Below the pieces are notes generated by a model. The model saw nothing but the letters and a program-made list of their open reading frames with translations. It was not told where the DNA came from and did not search any database. This document shows positions 33,409 through 42,347 of a DNA stretch of 47,959 bases, one piece after another. Numbering within the stretch: position 1 is the stretch's first letter; each line of letters begins with the position of its first letter. The DNA comes from Neobacillus drentensis NBRC 102427 (lineage in GTDB: Bacteria; Bacillota; Bacilli; Bacillales; Cytobacillaceae): NCBI RefSeq assembly GCF_001591445.1, contig NZ_BCUX01000037.1, positions 1-47,959 on the forward strand, written 5' to 3'. A program made the position numbers and the translations under genes.

Positions 33409-34080
33409 TTACTTATTAAATGTATATGTCCAAAACCGTTCGTTGTTAATCCACTTCATCACTTGCGGATCTTGCTCTTTCAACTTCTCCTCCATGCCAA
33501 TAAACATCTGCTCTGTTTGCGACCGGTGAGCTTGGATGGCAGCAAGCTTTATTTCTGTAACGGGGCTAATATCATTGAGGATGTCCGGTTCCCCAATCTC
33601 GTCTACACAATTATTCGAGAAGGCAACGCAGTGTAAGGTTGGCCGCACGTCCGCAGGCATTTTCTCAACCGCCCGCACGACCGCCGCACCGGTGGCATCG
33701 TGGTCAGGGTGGACAGAATAGCCCGGATAAAACGTGATAATAAGCGAAGGGTTAACTTCCTCAATCACTTCTAACATTTTGTTGGCTAGCTTCTCTTCAT
33801 CTTCAAATTCAATCGTTTTATCACGGTATCCCAGCATGCGCAGATCTTGAATGCCCAACACCCGAGCTGCTTCCTTCAATTCTTCTTTTCTAATTTTCGG
33901 GAGGTTCTCGCGATTAGTAAACGGGGGATTCCCCATGTTGCGTCCCATTTCACCTAAGGTTAAACAGGCATAGGTAACCGGGGTGCCGTTTTTCACATGG
34001 GTCGCAATCGTCCCAGACACACCAAATGCCTCATCATCAGGGTGAGGAAAAACGACCAAAACGCTTCGTTCTTTTTCCAT
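33409..34080 (-). CDS. bshB2: Bacillithiol biosynthesis deacetylase BshB2
   Basis: A 223-residue LmbE/PIG-L zinc deacetylase. FPHPDDEAFG carries the HPDD metal site, and YPGYSVHPDHDATG the third ligand and catalytic region. It removes the acetyl group from GlcNAc-malate in the synthesis of bacillithiol, the main thiol of Bacillaceae; BshB2 is the second deacetylase next to BshB1 and matches YojG. It follows yojF by 28 bp, as in other Bacillus genomes. Fosfomycin resistance and redox roles of the pathway are known generally. Confidence 0.88.
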   Translation of the reverse strand: MEKERSVLVVFPHPDDEAFGVSGTIATHVKNGTPVTYACLTLGEMGRNMGNPPFTNRENLPKIRKEELKEAARVLGIQDLRMLGYRDKTIEFEDEEKLANKMLEVIEEVNPSLIITFYPGYSVHPDHDATGAAVVRAVEKMPADVRPTLHCVAFSNNCVDEIGEPDILNDISPVTEIKLAAIQAHRSQTEQMFIGMEEKLKEQDPQVMKWINNERFWTYTFNK

Positions 34081-34108
34081 AAATCATTCTCCTTCCGGCC
34101 TTGCCGTA

Positions 34109-34456
34109 TTATTCAAAAGGGGTGCTGGAAATTTCCAAGGCAACCGCTAGTTTTCCGGCATTATCGTGACCGGCTAAGAGCAGGTGATTGTCTTCATCCA
34201 TTTCGTAATGGGTAATTCCTTCTGCATAAATCCAGCCAAGGTTGATCTTCAAACCAACACGAAACGGGCCATTCCCTGTTATTTTTCCTAATTCATAACG
34301 GACGAGTGCATTGCGGATGAATGCTCCAGCGGAAAAAAATGATTGATCATTATGTGATGCATAGGCACCGTTCGTCGTTTCAAGGTGGATGTAAACATCC
34401 TTATTGGCAAAGCTGTTAATCGCAGCCTGTGCGGCTTTCATATCAATAGGTTCCAA
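34109..34456 (-). CDS. yojF: YojF family protein (partner of BshB2)
   Basis: A 115-residue cytosolic protein of the YojF family (DUF1806). AINSFANKDVYIHLETTNGAY and GLKINLGWIYAEGITHYEMD are recognisable. It always neighbours bshB2 in Bacillus and is of unknown function. The TTG start at 34456 is chosen because AAAGGAGG sits seven bases upstream; the open frame reaches further 5-prime to 34612 but that part has no ribosome binding site. Confidence 0.8.
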   Translation of the reverse strand: MEPIDMKAAQAAINSFANKDVYIHLETTNGAYASHNDQSFFSAGAFIRNALVRYELGKITGNGPFRVGLKINLGWIYAEGITHYEMDEDNHLLLAGHDNAGKLAVALEISSTPFE

Positions 34457-34570
34457 AGTGCAACCTCCTTTCCCTCCATAATTAGAATGATTAGGTCTAA
34501 TGTCTATTTTAATTAATAATGTAACTATCATACTAAAATTAGGTAAAAAATGCGAAATCCTTGCTTGACT

Positions 34571-34584
34571 GGTGCCTGACACCA
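34571..34584. repeat. GGTGCCTGACACCA palindromic motif (copy 1)
   Basis: GGTGCCTGACACCA is a near palindrome (GGTG..CACC arms). The identical 14 bases recur at 45830-45843 inside a coding region. Such motifs are frequent in many Bacillaceae genomes and may be REP-like elements. Confidence 0.45.
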
Positions 34585-34618
34585 TGAAATGACAGCATGA
34601 AATTGACATCAAAAATAA

Positions 34619-34649
34619 GAAATAGCCGATCCAATGACCGGCTATTTTC
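34619..34649 (-). terminator. Terminator of pdxK
   Basis: On the minus strand AAATAGCCGGTC pairs with GATCGGCTATTT (one G-T wobble) around ATTG, followed by CTTATTTTT. Confidence 0.75.
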
Positions 34650-34657
34650 TCTATTCT

Positions 34658-35500
34658 TTATTCCACACAATCCTCGCAGTACTCGGTTTTAGATAGGCCG
34701 CTGCGGTAGGCACCGTGCCAGGTTGGACCGACATATTCGTTTAGGCGGAAGCCTTGCTCAATGGCTGCTGTTATAAATTCTTTTGCGACATCGACTGCAT
34801 CATAAACAGATTTCCCTTTTGCTAATTCAGCGGTTATCGCTGAGGAGTAGGTACAGCCTGCACCGTGCGTGTAGGTGGTCGCGAATTTTTCAGATTCGTA
34901 AAGCATAAAGTCCTTTCCATCATAGAGCAGGTCGACTGCCTTTTCTTCGGATTGAAGCTTGCCGCCGCCTTTAATCAACACGAATTTTGCCCCTTGCTCG
35001 TGGATTTTCACCGCGGCTTCCTTCATTTCCGCAACCGTGCGAGGCGTCTTCATACCTGCCAGCTGTCCTGCTTCAAACAGATTAGGTGTAACCACTAAAG
35101 CACGCGGCAACAGAAACTCACGCATGGCATCGGTTGTTTCCGGATTTAGGACTTCATCTTCCCCTTTACAAACCATAACCGGGTCAATGACGACACGCTC
35201 GAGTTTATTTTCATCGATTTTTCGTGCGGCTAACTCGATGATTTCAACCGTACCAAGCATGCCTGTTTTCATTGCATCAATACCAACCGAAAGGACGGTA
35301 TCAAGTTGTGTTTCAAGGGTATCCACTGCGATTGGAAATACACTATGGTGCCAGCTGTTTTTCGGATCCATCGTAACAATGGATGTCAGTGCCGTCATCC
35401 CATAGACGCCAAGCTCCTGGAATGTTTTTAAATCTGCTTGAATTCCCGCCCCGCCGCTTGTATCAGAGCCAGCAATCGTCATTACTTTTTTAATCGTCAT
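34658..35500 (-). CDS. pdxK: Pyridoxine/pyridoxal/pyridoxamine kinase (PdxK, ThiD-like)
   Basis: A 280-residue ribokinase-fold kinase. TIAGSDTSGGAGIQADLKTFQ at the N-terminus, VVIDPVMVCKGEDEVL in the middle, and the phosphoryl-transfer motif THGAGCTYSSAITAELAKG near the end. It matches the Bacillus subtilis protein formerly called ThiD homologue YwdB and now PdxK, phosphorylating B6 vitamers. HMP kinase activity (ThiD) cannot be excluded. GAAGGAGGAAGACAT precedes the ATG. It is monocistronic. Confidence 0.85.
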   Translation of the reverse strand: MTIKKVMTIAGSDTSGGAGIQADLKTFQELGVYGMTALTSIVTMDPKNSWHHSVFPIAVDTLETQLDTVLSVGIDAMKTGMLGTVEIIELAARKIDENKLERVVIDPVMVCKGEDEVLNPETTDAMREFLLPRALVVTPNLFEAGQLAGMKTPRTVAEMKEAAVKIHEQGAKFVLIKGGGKLQSEEKAVDLLYDGKDFMLYESEKFATTYTHGAGCTYSSAITAELAKGKSVYDAVDVAKEFITAAIEQGFRLNEYVGPTWHGAYRSGLSKTEYCEDCVE

Positions 35501-36012
35501 ATGTCTTCCTCCTTCGTATCTAAAAACCTCTTACTTATTATAGAACATTTTTATAAATTTAACAGAAATCTAGGAGGACACGACTTGGAAATTGGTTTTG
35601 GAAGCAATAGTTGACAATAAAATGACAAATGCTTCTTTTCTACTATTAACATGCATTTATAGTGATAAATGTTACTTTCCAATCAAAAAGCTGGCAGTAA
35701 GATATTTACAAAAGGAAGTGTAATGAGGAAACATTGGTGCTGAAATCGCTTTCGAACGCGAGGTTAATCACATAGCAAACGTGACAAACTAACCAGTTCA
35801 TAAAATTGTCGAAAGAACGACACAAACATGAAATAGAATCGACAAAGTCCTGTCATCTATATGCAGAGATTTGTAATCGATTTAAAAAGAATCAGAAATT
35901 CTTTTTTAAAAGGATAAACGCCTTTCGCAAAGTGACAAATGTCGCTGAGTTCACTAGGTTAAAATTCTTACAATGATTAAATGTTGAAGTTTCCTAAAGA
36001 GGAGGGAAAACA
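35501..36012 (+). other. 512-bp upstream region of the formate dehydrogenase locus
   Basis: A gene-free AT-rich stretch. It contains several GTGACAAA-type half sites (35609-35630, 35780-35790, 35931-35940), a TTGACA at 35611 without a matching -10, and the FNR-like promoter described separately. No riboswitch core, tRNA or convincing small gene was recognised. A short frame at 35723 (MRKHWC then UGA) is too weak to call. Confidence 0.4.
35931..35980 (+). promoter_or_regulatory. Degenerate FNR-type box and promoter of the fdh-moco locus
   Basis: AGTGACAAATGTCGCT (35931-35946) is a near-perfect palindrome with two mismatches to TGTGA-N6-TCAC(A/T). TACAAT (35969-35974) starts 30.5 bp from its centre, nearly the same geometry as in the nos and fnr promoters, giving a start near 35980-35981. 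Confidence 0.52.
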
Positions 36013-36789
36013 ATGCACAGTAAAGGTTGTCCCGATGAATATCCTATTTCCTTACTTATTAACGGCTACGAAATTGCCGTTTTTCAACTGACAAAGTACA
36101 ACTTAGACGATTGGACCTATGGATATTTATTTTCTGAAGGATTTATTCAGTCCTCAAATGATATTGAGTCGATTGTAATCAATGAAGAACTAAGCACCAT
36201 CAACGTTTCGCTCCGCTCAGAATTTGACGAGGAGCAATTTTTTTCAAAAAAGAAGCATTACACCGCAGGCTGTGGCCGTGGCGTAACTTTTTTTTCGATG
36301 ACAGATGTGAAGGAGTTTGAAAGAGTAACATCTGAAAAAAACTATCAATTAAGTTATCTATTAAAAAAGAGAAGCGAGTTCGCCCAGAATTCAGAACTTT
36401 ATCTTGAAACTGGCGGTATGCATGGTGCCTGTATTGTTGATGAGTACGGCGCAATGACCATCCGTGAAGATATTGGCAGACACAATGCTGTAGATAAAAT
36501 AATTGGTTACGCTATCAAAAATCACCTGCAGCCCGATCGGTTAATTTTACTAACAACCGGCAGGGTTTCATATGAAATGCTCTCTAAAGCAGCGAAATTT
36601 GGATTTCCTGTGATAGGTTCACGTACAGCGGCTACCAAGCAGGCAGTACAGCTGGCGAAATACTTAAATATTGAAGTGATTGGCTATTTGAGAGGGAAAA
36701 TGGCAACGATTTATACTTCAGCTGGCAGAGTCGAAAACGATGTAAACGGGGAGTCCAGTTTCCAGAGAATCATTGAAGGGGGGAATTAG
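36013..36789 (+). CDS. fdhD: Formate dehydrogenase accessory sulfurtransferase FdhD
   Basis: A 258-residue FdhD. GYLFSEGFIQS near the N-terminus, ETGGMHGACIV and REDIGRHNAVDKIIGYAI in the middle, and LTTGRVSYEMLSKAAKFGFPVIGSRTAAT in the C-terminal half are family hallmarks. It transfers sulfur from a cysteine desulfurase to the molybdenum/tungsten cofactor. The usual C-x2-C loop reads AGCGRG here (one Cys, C87). AGAGGAGGGAAAACA precedes the ATG. It is 87 bp ahead of the catalytic subunit gene, and likely the first gene of the operon. Confidence 0.92.
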   Translation: MHSKGCPDEYPISLLINGYEIAVFQLTKYNLDDWTYGYLFSEGFIQSSNDIESIVINEELSTINVSLRSEFDEEQFFSKKKHYTAGCGRGVTFFSMTDVKEFERVTSEKNYQLSYLLKKRSEFAQNSELYLETGGMHGACIVDEYGAMTIREDIGRHNAVDKIIGYAIKNHLQPDRLILLTTGRVSYEMLSKAAKFGFPVIGSRTAATKQAVQLAKYLNIEVIGYLRGKMATIYTSAGRVENDVNGESSFQRIIEGGN

Positions 36790-36876
36790 CAACACCATTC
36801 AATGGCCAGTAAGAAAGATGCAATAGAAAGAGGAATATAGGGATATTCTAAATTAGTTTATGGGAAGGAGAATGAG

Positions 36877-39867
36877 ATGATGGTTGAATTGAACCTGAAT
36901 CGTCGGCAATTTTTAAAGCTGTCAGGTGCTACCGCTGCTACCTTAGCAGTTGTTGAGCTTGGTTTTAATGAGAAAAAGGCCTATGCGAACGCAAAGAATT
37001 TTAAAATTGCCAAAGCTACTGTAACACCAACCGTTTGCTGCTTTTGCGGTGTAGGATGTGGGATCCTCGTACATACCAAAAACAACACTGTGGTTTATAC
37101 GGAAGGGGATCCCGATAACCCGATTAACGAAGGTAAGCTATGCAGTAAAGGAACGACATTAAGACAGCTTTACACATCAGAAAAACGTATGACCAAACCG
37201 CTTTACCGTGCCCCAGGCAGCACTGAATGGGAGGAAAAAGAGTGGGAATGGATGCTTGACACGATTGCCAAGCGTACAAAAGAAACAAGAGATGCTTCAT
37301 TTGTTGTAAAAGAAAACGGACTAACCGTAAACAAGACTGAAAAAATTGCCAGCCTTGGCGGCGCGGCACTTGATAACGAAGAAACCTATTTAGTGTCAAA
37401 ATTAATGAGAGGGCTTGGTGTCACCTACTTAGAGCACCAGGCACGAATATGACATAGTTCGACGGTTGCCGGTCTGGCACCTTCATTTGGTCGTGGCGCA
37501 ATGACAAACCATTGGAACGACTTACAACATACGGATTGTGCACTTATTATGGGCGCAAATCCTGCGGAAAACCATCCAATCAGCTTTAGATGGTTGACAA
37601 AAGCGAAAGAAAACGGCGGAAAAATTATCAGTGTTGACCCAAGGTATACACGTACCTCTGCGGTATCTGATATTTATGCTCCACTGCGTTCTGGAACAGA
37701 TATTGCCTTCATGGGCGGTATGATTAAATATGCAATCGACAACAATCTTTTCCATAAAGATTATGTTGTTAACTATACAAATGCTTCCTTTATTGTGGCA
37801 GACGGCTTTGATTTTAATGATGGTCTGTTCTCAGGATATGATGAAGCAACACGTACGTATGATAATACCAAATGGACAATTGCAACAAATGAAGATGGAA
37901 CCCCGAAAAAAGATCCATCGTTACAAAATCCAAAATCTGTCTTCCAATTAATGAAGAAGCACTATTCTCGTTATGATGTGGATACAGTATCAGGAGTGAC
38001 TGGGACACCTAAAAAGGATTTATTAAAGGTGTATGAAGCTTTCTGTGCAACAAGTAAAGTGGGCAAAGCAGGAACGATTCTTTACGCAATGGGTACAACC
38101 CAGCATACAGTTGGTTCCCAAAATGTTCGTGCGTTCGCAATCATTCAGATGCTGTTAGGTAACATTGGTTTACCAGGCGGCGGGATCAATGCGATGCGCG
38201 GTGAATCAAACGTTCAAGGTTCGACAGACTTCGGCTTATTATGGGATAACCTCACAGGATACCTTGGGGCTCCTAAAGCAACCGTACCTGAGCATGCAAC
38301 ACTAGCAACCTATTTGGCAAAAGAAACACCTCCAACAGGTTTCTGGAGCAACAAACCAAAATTCGTTGTCAGCTTATTGAAGGCTTGGTACGGCAAAAAT
38401 GCAACAAAGGATAACGAGTTCGGTTATCACTTCTTACCAAAAGGCAACAAAAACTACTCGCATATTAACTTATTTAAAGCAATGTATAACAATGAACTAG
38501 ACGGTGCTTTCCTTTGGGGAACAAACCCAGTGGTCGGTGGACCAAATGCTGGTAAGGAGAAAGAGGCACTTGGAAATCTGAAATGGATGGTCGCTGTTGA
38601 CCTTTGGGAAACAGAAACAGCCGCCTTCTGGAAAAAAGAAGCGGGCAGTGACCCATCGAAGATTAATACAGAGGTATTCCTGCTTCCGGCATCGGCTTCT
38701 TTTGAAAAAGAAGGAAGTATTTCCAACAGCTCGCGCTGGATGCAATATCGTTGGAAAGCGATTGACTCACGGGGAGAGGCACGACCAGACCTTGATATTA
38801 TCCATGAATTGGCGCTAAAACTGAAAAAGCTATACGCTAATAGTCCAAAATCTGCGGATCAACCTTTCTTAGCACTTGATTGGAACTATGGCACCGGTGA
38901 AGTACCAGATATTGATGCAATTGCAAAAGAAATTAACGGATATGACTTAAAAACTGGGAAACTCTTACCAGGCATCGCTGCCCTATTAGATGATGGAACC
39001 ACTTCCAGCGGAAACTGGATTTATTCCGGCTTCTATCCTGAAGAAGGAAAAAATCTATCGAAGCGCCGTGATAATAAAGATACAGGTAATGCCAACTTCC
39101 TTAACTGGTCGTTTGCTTGGCCGGCAAACCGTCGTATCCTTTACAACCGTGCTTCTGCTGATCCAAGCGGTAAGCCATGGAGCAAGGAAAAGGCCGTTAT
39201 TTGGTGGGACGGGGCGGCGAAGTCATGGGTAGGTAATGATGTTCCAGACTTTAAAGCAATTCTTTCACCAAGTGAACCAGGCGGTACGGGTGCCTTCATG
39301 ATGAATAAAGATGGCGTAGGATTATTGTTTGCCCCTACGATGAAGGATGGTCCATTCCCTGAACACTATGAACCGTTTGAAAGCCCAGCGAAAAATACGC
39401 TCTCATCGGTCGAATTGAATCCGGCAGTTGTCATTAATGATGGCGACTTTAATAAAAAAGGCTACAAGGTCGATTATCCGATTGTCGCAACCACTTACCG
39501 AGTTAGTGAGCACTGGCAATCCGGTTCGATGACCCGTAACCAAGAGTGGCTTTCTGAGATTGCCAGATATATGTTTGTAGAATTAAGTGAAGAACTAGCA
39601 AAAGAAAAAGGCATTAACAATAAAGACAAAATCATTGTTGAATCGGCACGTGGCAAAATCAAAGCCTATGCCATGGTAACAAAACGCTATAAACCATTTA
39701 CAGTTAATGGTAAAAAGGTGCATCAAGTAGGGATGCCTTGGAACTTTGGATTTAAAGGATATGCAACAGGAGATATTGCCAACCGCCTGACTCCACATAT
39801 TGGGGATGCCAACACAATGATTCCGGAATATAAAGCATTCCTTTGCGATATAAGGAGGGCTGACTAA
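36877..39867 (+). CDS. fdnG: Formate dehydrogenase alpha subunit, selenocysteine-containing (Tat-exported)
   Basis: A 996-residue molybdopterin enzyme of the FdnG type. Residues 8-36 form a Tat signal (NRRQFLKLSGATAATLA). A [4Fe-4S] motif follows, CCFCGVGC then GKLCSKG. An in-frame UGA at 37450-37452 is residue 192, in the context QARI-U-HSSTVAGLAP, the exact place of Sec in FdnG (RV-U-HGPTVA). Reading continues without a stop to 39867. LLGNIGLPGGGINAMRGESNVQG is a bis-MGD-binding string. The enzyme oxidises formate to CO2 outside the membrane. RBS: GGAAGGAG, six bases before ATG. Its stop overlaps the beta-subunit start. It needs selenium, SelA/SelB/SelC (not in the window), FdhD and FdhE. 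Confidence 0.95.
37450..37452 (+). other. Selenocysteine (UGA) recoding codon
   Basis: The TGA interrupts an otherwise continuous 996-codon frame at the active-site position of formate dehydrogenase. Both flanks are conserved family sequence, so it is recoded rather than a nonsense mutation. Confidence 0.94.
37464..37481 (+). promoter_or_regulatory. Bacterial SECIS hairpin for UGA recoding
   Basis: GGTTGCC-GGTCT-GGCACC folds as GG/CC, a bulged U, then UGCC/GGCA capped by GGUCU. The loop and bulged U are the SelB-contact features of the Escherichia coli fdhF/fdnG SECIS (GGUUGCAGGUCUGCACC). It starts 11 bases after the UGA. Confidence 0.9.
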
Positions 39868-40697
39868 TGGCTGAATTTGTAAAATATGTTGACGTGACCA
39901 AGTGTGACGGCTGTAAGGCATGTATGGTTGCATGTAAAAACTGGAATGACCTGCCTGCTGAAGTAACAGAATTCCAAGGAAGTGTTCAGTCACACCCTAA
40001 GACTAGTGCTGATACCTGGAATGTGCTTCAGTATATTGAACATGAAAATGGCAAAGGCGATTTAGAATATCTTTTCCGCCACACTTCTTGTATGCATTGT
40101 AAAGAAGCTGCCTGTGAAAAGGTTTGCCCGGAAAATGCAATCAGTTATTCTAAATTCGGCACCGTTGTCATTGATCATGATAAGTGCGTAGGCTGCGGCT
40201 ATTGCGTGGAAAACTGTCCATTCGAAGTCATTTCCCTAAAGACGTACAAAGATAAAAATGGCAAAGAATACAAAAAGTCACAAAAGTGCACGATGTGTAC
40301 AGATCGTCTCGAAGAAGGCTTACAGCCTGCCTGCGTAACTACCTGTCACACCGATGCGATGCAGTTTGGTAAAAAAGATGAAATGCTGTCAAAAGCACAA
40401 GCACGTCTAGCTCAAATCAAAGACCGTTTCCCGAATGCCAATATTTATAATCCACAAGGCGTCGGCGGTACGCACACGATTTATGTGCTTGCAGAAAAAC
40501 CGAGCGTTTATGGACTTCCAGAATCACCTAAGGTTCCAACATCTGCGGTTGTTTGGAAAGACTATGCACAGCCAATCGGAAAAGCGATGATCGGGGCAAC
40601 TACGATGGCGGTTGTCGGTGCGTTTATCACTAACAGTATTATTAGTAAGAGAAGTAAAGATAATCATGACGAAGATGGAGGTGGCAGCCATGAGTAA
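39867..40697 (+). CDS. fdnH: Formate dehydrogenase beta subunit (four [4Fe-4S] clusters)
   Basis: A 276-residue electron-transfer subunit with four cysteine groups: CDGCKACMVACKNW (about 13-26), CMHCKEAACEKVCPENAI, CVGCGYCVENCPFEVI, and CTMCTDRLEEGLQPACVTTC. A C-terminal membrane helix (MIGATTMAVVGAFITNSII) anchors it. It conducts electrons from the Sec/molybdopterin subunit to the cytochrome b subunit. The ATG overlaps the alpha stop (TAATG) with AAGGAGGGCTGAC-type sequence before it. It ends inside the start of the gamma gene. Confidence 0.93.
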   Translation: MAEFVKYVDVTKCDGCKACMVACKNWNDLPAEVTEFQGSVQSHPKTSADTWNVLQYIEHENGKGDLEYLFRHTSCMHCKEAACEKVCPENAISYSKFGTVVIDHDKCVGCGYCVENCPFEVISLKTYKDKNGKEYKKSQKCTMCTDRLEEGLQPACVTTCHTDAMQFGKKDEMLSKAQARLAQIKDRFPNANIYNPQGVGGTHTIYVLAEKPSVYGLPESPKVPTSAVVWKDYAQPIGKAMIGATTMAVVGAFITNSIISKRSKDNHDEDGGGSHE

Positions 40698-41409
40698 TTA
40701 CCAGAAGCATCCTAAGGCAAATGAGCAAATTAGACGTTTTCCTAAGGCGTTTGTTTGGGCACATGCGATCAATGGTTTGGCATTCTTTGCCCTCTATATC
40801 ACGGCTCTGCCAATGTATACCGAATTCTTTGACTGGCTTTATCCCGTCTTGGGCGGACCGGCAAATGCACGTCTTTTACACAGAATTTTTGCAGTAGTGT
40901 TTATTGCACCTACTTTCATCTTGCTGATTTTTAGTCCAAAGTTCTTTTTCCAGTGGATGAAAGAATTGGTCACATGGAAAAAGCGGGACCTGCAATTCTT
41001 CACTGAATTTGTTAAAGAATTATTTGGTTTTAACTTCAAGCATATTCGCCAAACCTTCTTTAATGCAGGGGAAAAAATTAACTCAGTGATCCAGATTTTC
41101 TGTGCGATTTTGGTTATTGCATCAGGATTCACGATGTGGTTTCCTGACTTCTTCCCAAGAGCACTTGTCCAATGGGGATATGTTCTGCATAACATCGGTT
41201 TCGGACTAGGAATTGCCGTTATCGTTGGGCACGTCTATCTATCTGTTGTTCATAAGCATTCCAGACCAGGATACTCTGGTGTGGTTACAGGAAAAGTACC
41301 TGCCTGGTGGGCTAAAGGGCACTATCCTGACTGGTATGATGAAGAAGTCAAAAAAGGTAACTTCCCTAATCTGGATGATCCTAAGCATAAGAAAAACAAA
41401 GGCGCTTAG
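40690..41409 (+). CDS. fdnI: Formate dehydrogenase gamma subunit (cytochrome b)
   Basis: A 239-residue membrane subunit with four helices and His residues in the pattern of FdnI-type diheme cytochromes b (VWAHAINGLAFF; ARLLHRIFAVVF; VLHNIGFGLGIAVIVGHVYLSVVH). It anchors the complex and delivers electrons to menaquinone. The ATG at 40690 follows GGAGGTGGCAGCC and overlaps the beta gene by 8 bp. Longer in-frame starts from 40612 lie fully within the beta gene and lack ribosome binding sites. Confidence 0.9.
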   Translation: MSNYQKHPKANEQIRRFPKAFVWAHAINGLAFFALYITALPMYTEFFDWLYPVLGGPANARLLHRIFAVVFIAPTFILLIFSPKFFFQWMKELVTWKKRDLQFFTEFVKELFGFNFKHIRQTFFNAGEKINSVIQIFCAILVIASGFTMWFPDFFPRALVQWGYVLHNIGFGLGIAVIVGHVYLSVVHKHSRPGYSGVVTGKVPAWWAKGHYPDWYDEEVKKGNFPNLDDPKHKKNKGA

Positions 41410-41463
41410 AACACTGGTTCAAGCGAAGTAACGACCGTGGAAAATGTAATTTTATAAAAAAGG

Positions 41464-41491
41464 AATGGCTGTCGCTCTAAAGGCAGCCATT
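41464..41491 (+). terminator. Possible attenuating hairpin between the structural fdh genes and fdhE
   Basis: AATGGCTG (41464-41471) pairs with CAGCCATT (41484-41491); only TCTTTAC follows. It may reduce transcription into fdhE and the cofactor genes or stabilise the fdh mRNA. Confidence 0.4.
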
Positions 41492-41522
41492 TCTTTACTA
41501 CATGAAAGAGGTGCAGCAACAT

Positions 41523-42332
41523 ATGATAAAGTCAGTTGTTTCAAAAGAATATCAGGAACTTCAAAAAGAAATAGTTTTACTTCAAGATAAATGGAAGCAA
41601 CAGATCAATCCCGAAACGATTAGACCAAACCTTGACAAAGCTGCTATGGAAGCTGGTGTGCCTGCTGCTGCATTATCGGCTATTGACTTTGAAATTTCCC
41701 TATATTTACAGTGGATAGAGGAAATAAATGCTATGCTAGTCATAAATAAACCTGAGCTGGAACCAAAGCTTGCAAGCATCATCAGCCTGCTAACCGAAGA
41801 GGTAGCCATCCGATGGATCGAAGAGGCTTTTTCATCCAACCATGTTTACTTTGTTAAGTTTGCAGAAGAAAACGGACTAGAAGAATGGATTCCACAATTC
41901 TTGGCTGAAACCGCACTCCGTCCTTATTTACAATTAACTGCAGAAAAAGTCCAAGACGAGATCACTCAAGCGATCCCGGGCGCAGGCTGCCCCGTTTGTG
42001 GAGAACCTGTTCGCTTAGCTTCATTGAATGAAGATGGAAGAAAGGTAATCCATTGCCCGCGCTGCCTTGCACATTGGAATGCTAAGCGCCTGGAATGTGC
42101 ACACTGTGGCAATGAGGACCATAAAACCATCAACTTTATTACCATTGAAGGCGATGCTGTTTCGCAAATTCAAGTTTGCGAAGAGTGTAACGGCTATATT
42201 AAAATTATTGATACCAGACAATATATTGAAAAACCGTCTGCAGCCTTACTGGATTTAAACTCGATTCATTTGGATTTTGTTGCACAGGAAAATGGCTATA
42301 ACGCGGTAGGTGTGAAAAAAGATACACATTAA
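41523..42332 (+). CDS. fdhE: Formate dehydrogenase maturation protein FdhE
   Basis: A 269-residue cytosolic protein with the two C-terminal rubredoxin-like metal motifs of FdhE: CPVCGEPV with CPRCLAHWN, and CAHCGN with CEECNGYIKIIDTR. FdhE binds iron and interacts with the catalytic subunit of respiratory formate dehydrogenase, being needed for its activity before Tat export. Its presence supports the FdnGHI-type assignment. The ATG at 41523 follows GAGGTG; an in-frame ATG at 41502 is possible. Confidence 0.87.
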   Translation: MIKSVVSKEYQELQKEIVLLQDKWKQQINPETIRPNLDKAAMEAGVPAAALSAIDFEISLYLQWIEEINAMLVINKPELEPKLASIISLLTEEVAIRWIEEAFSSNHVYFVKFAEENGLEEWIPQFLAETALRPYLQLTAEKVQDEITQAIPGAGCPVCGEPVRLASLNEDGRKVIHCPRCLAHWNAKRLECAHCGNEDHKTINFITIEGDAVSQIQVCEECNGYIKIIDTRQYIEKPSAALLDLNSIHLDFVAQENGYNAVGVKKDTH

Positions 42333-42347
42333 GAAGGTGCTGAAAAC

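Noticed and set aside
35660..35715. Sigma-54 promoter (CTGGCA...TTTAC) upstream of fdhD
   Set aside because: The GG and GC dinucleotides are not at the required -24/-12 spacing.
35723..35743. Leader peptide MRKHWC ending in UGA upstream of fdhD, as a possible selenium-sensing leader
   Set aside because: Only six codons, a modest ribosome binding site, no SECIS-like hairpin recognised after the UGA, and no evidence of conservation.
35501..36012. Molybdenum cofactor riboswitch upstream of fdhD
   Set aside because: The region is AT-rich and I could not find the multi-stem core expected of that riboswitch; a covariance-model search would be decisive.
36877..37452. A separate 191-residue truncated formate dehydrogenase fragment ending at TGA, with a second gene from 37501
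   Set aside because: The TGA sits at the known selenocysteine position, the reading frame continues with conserved sequence, and a SECIS hairpin follows. This is one gene, not a pseudogene.
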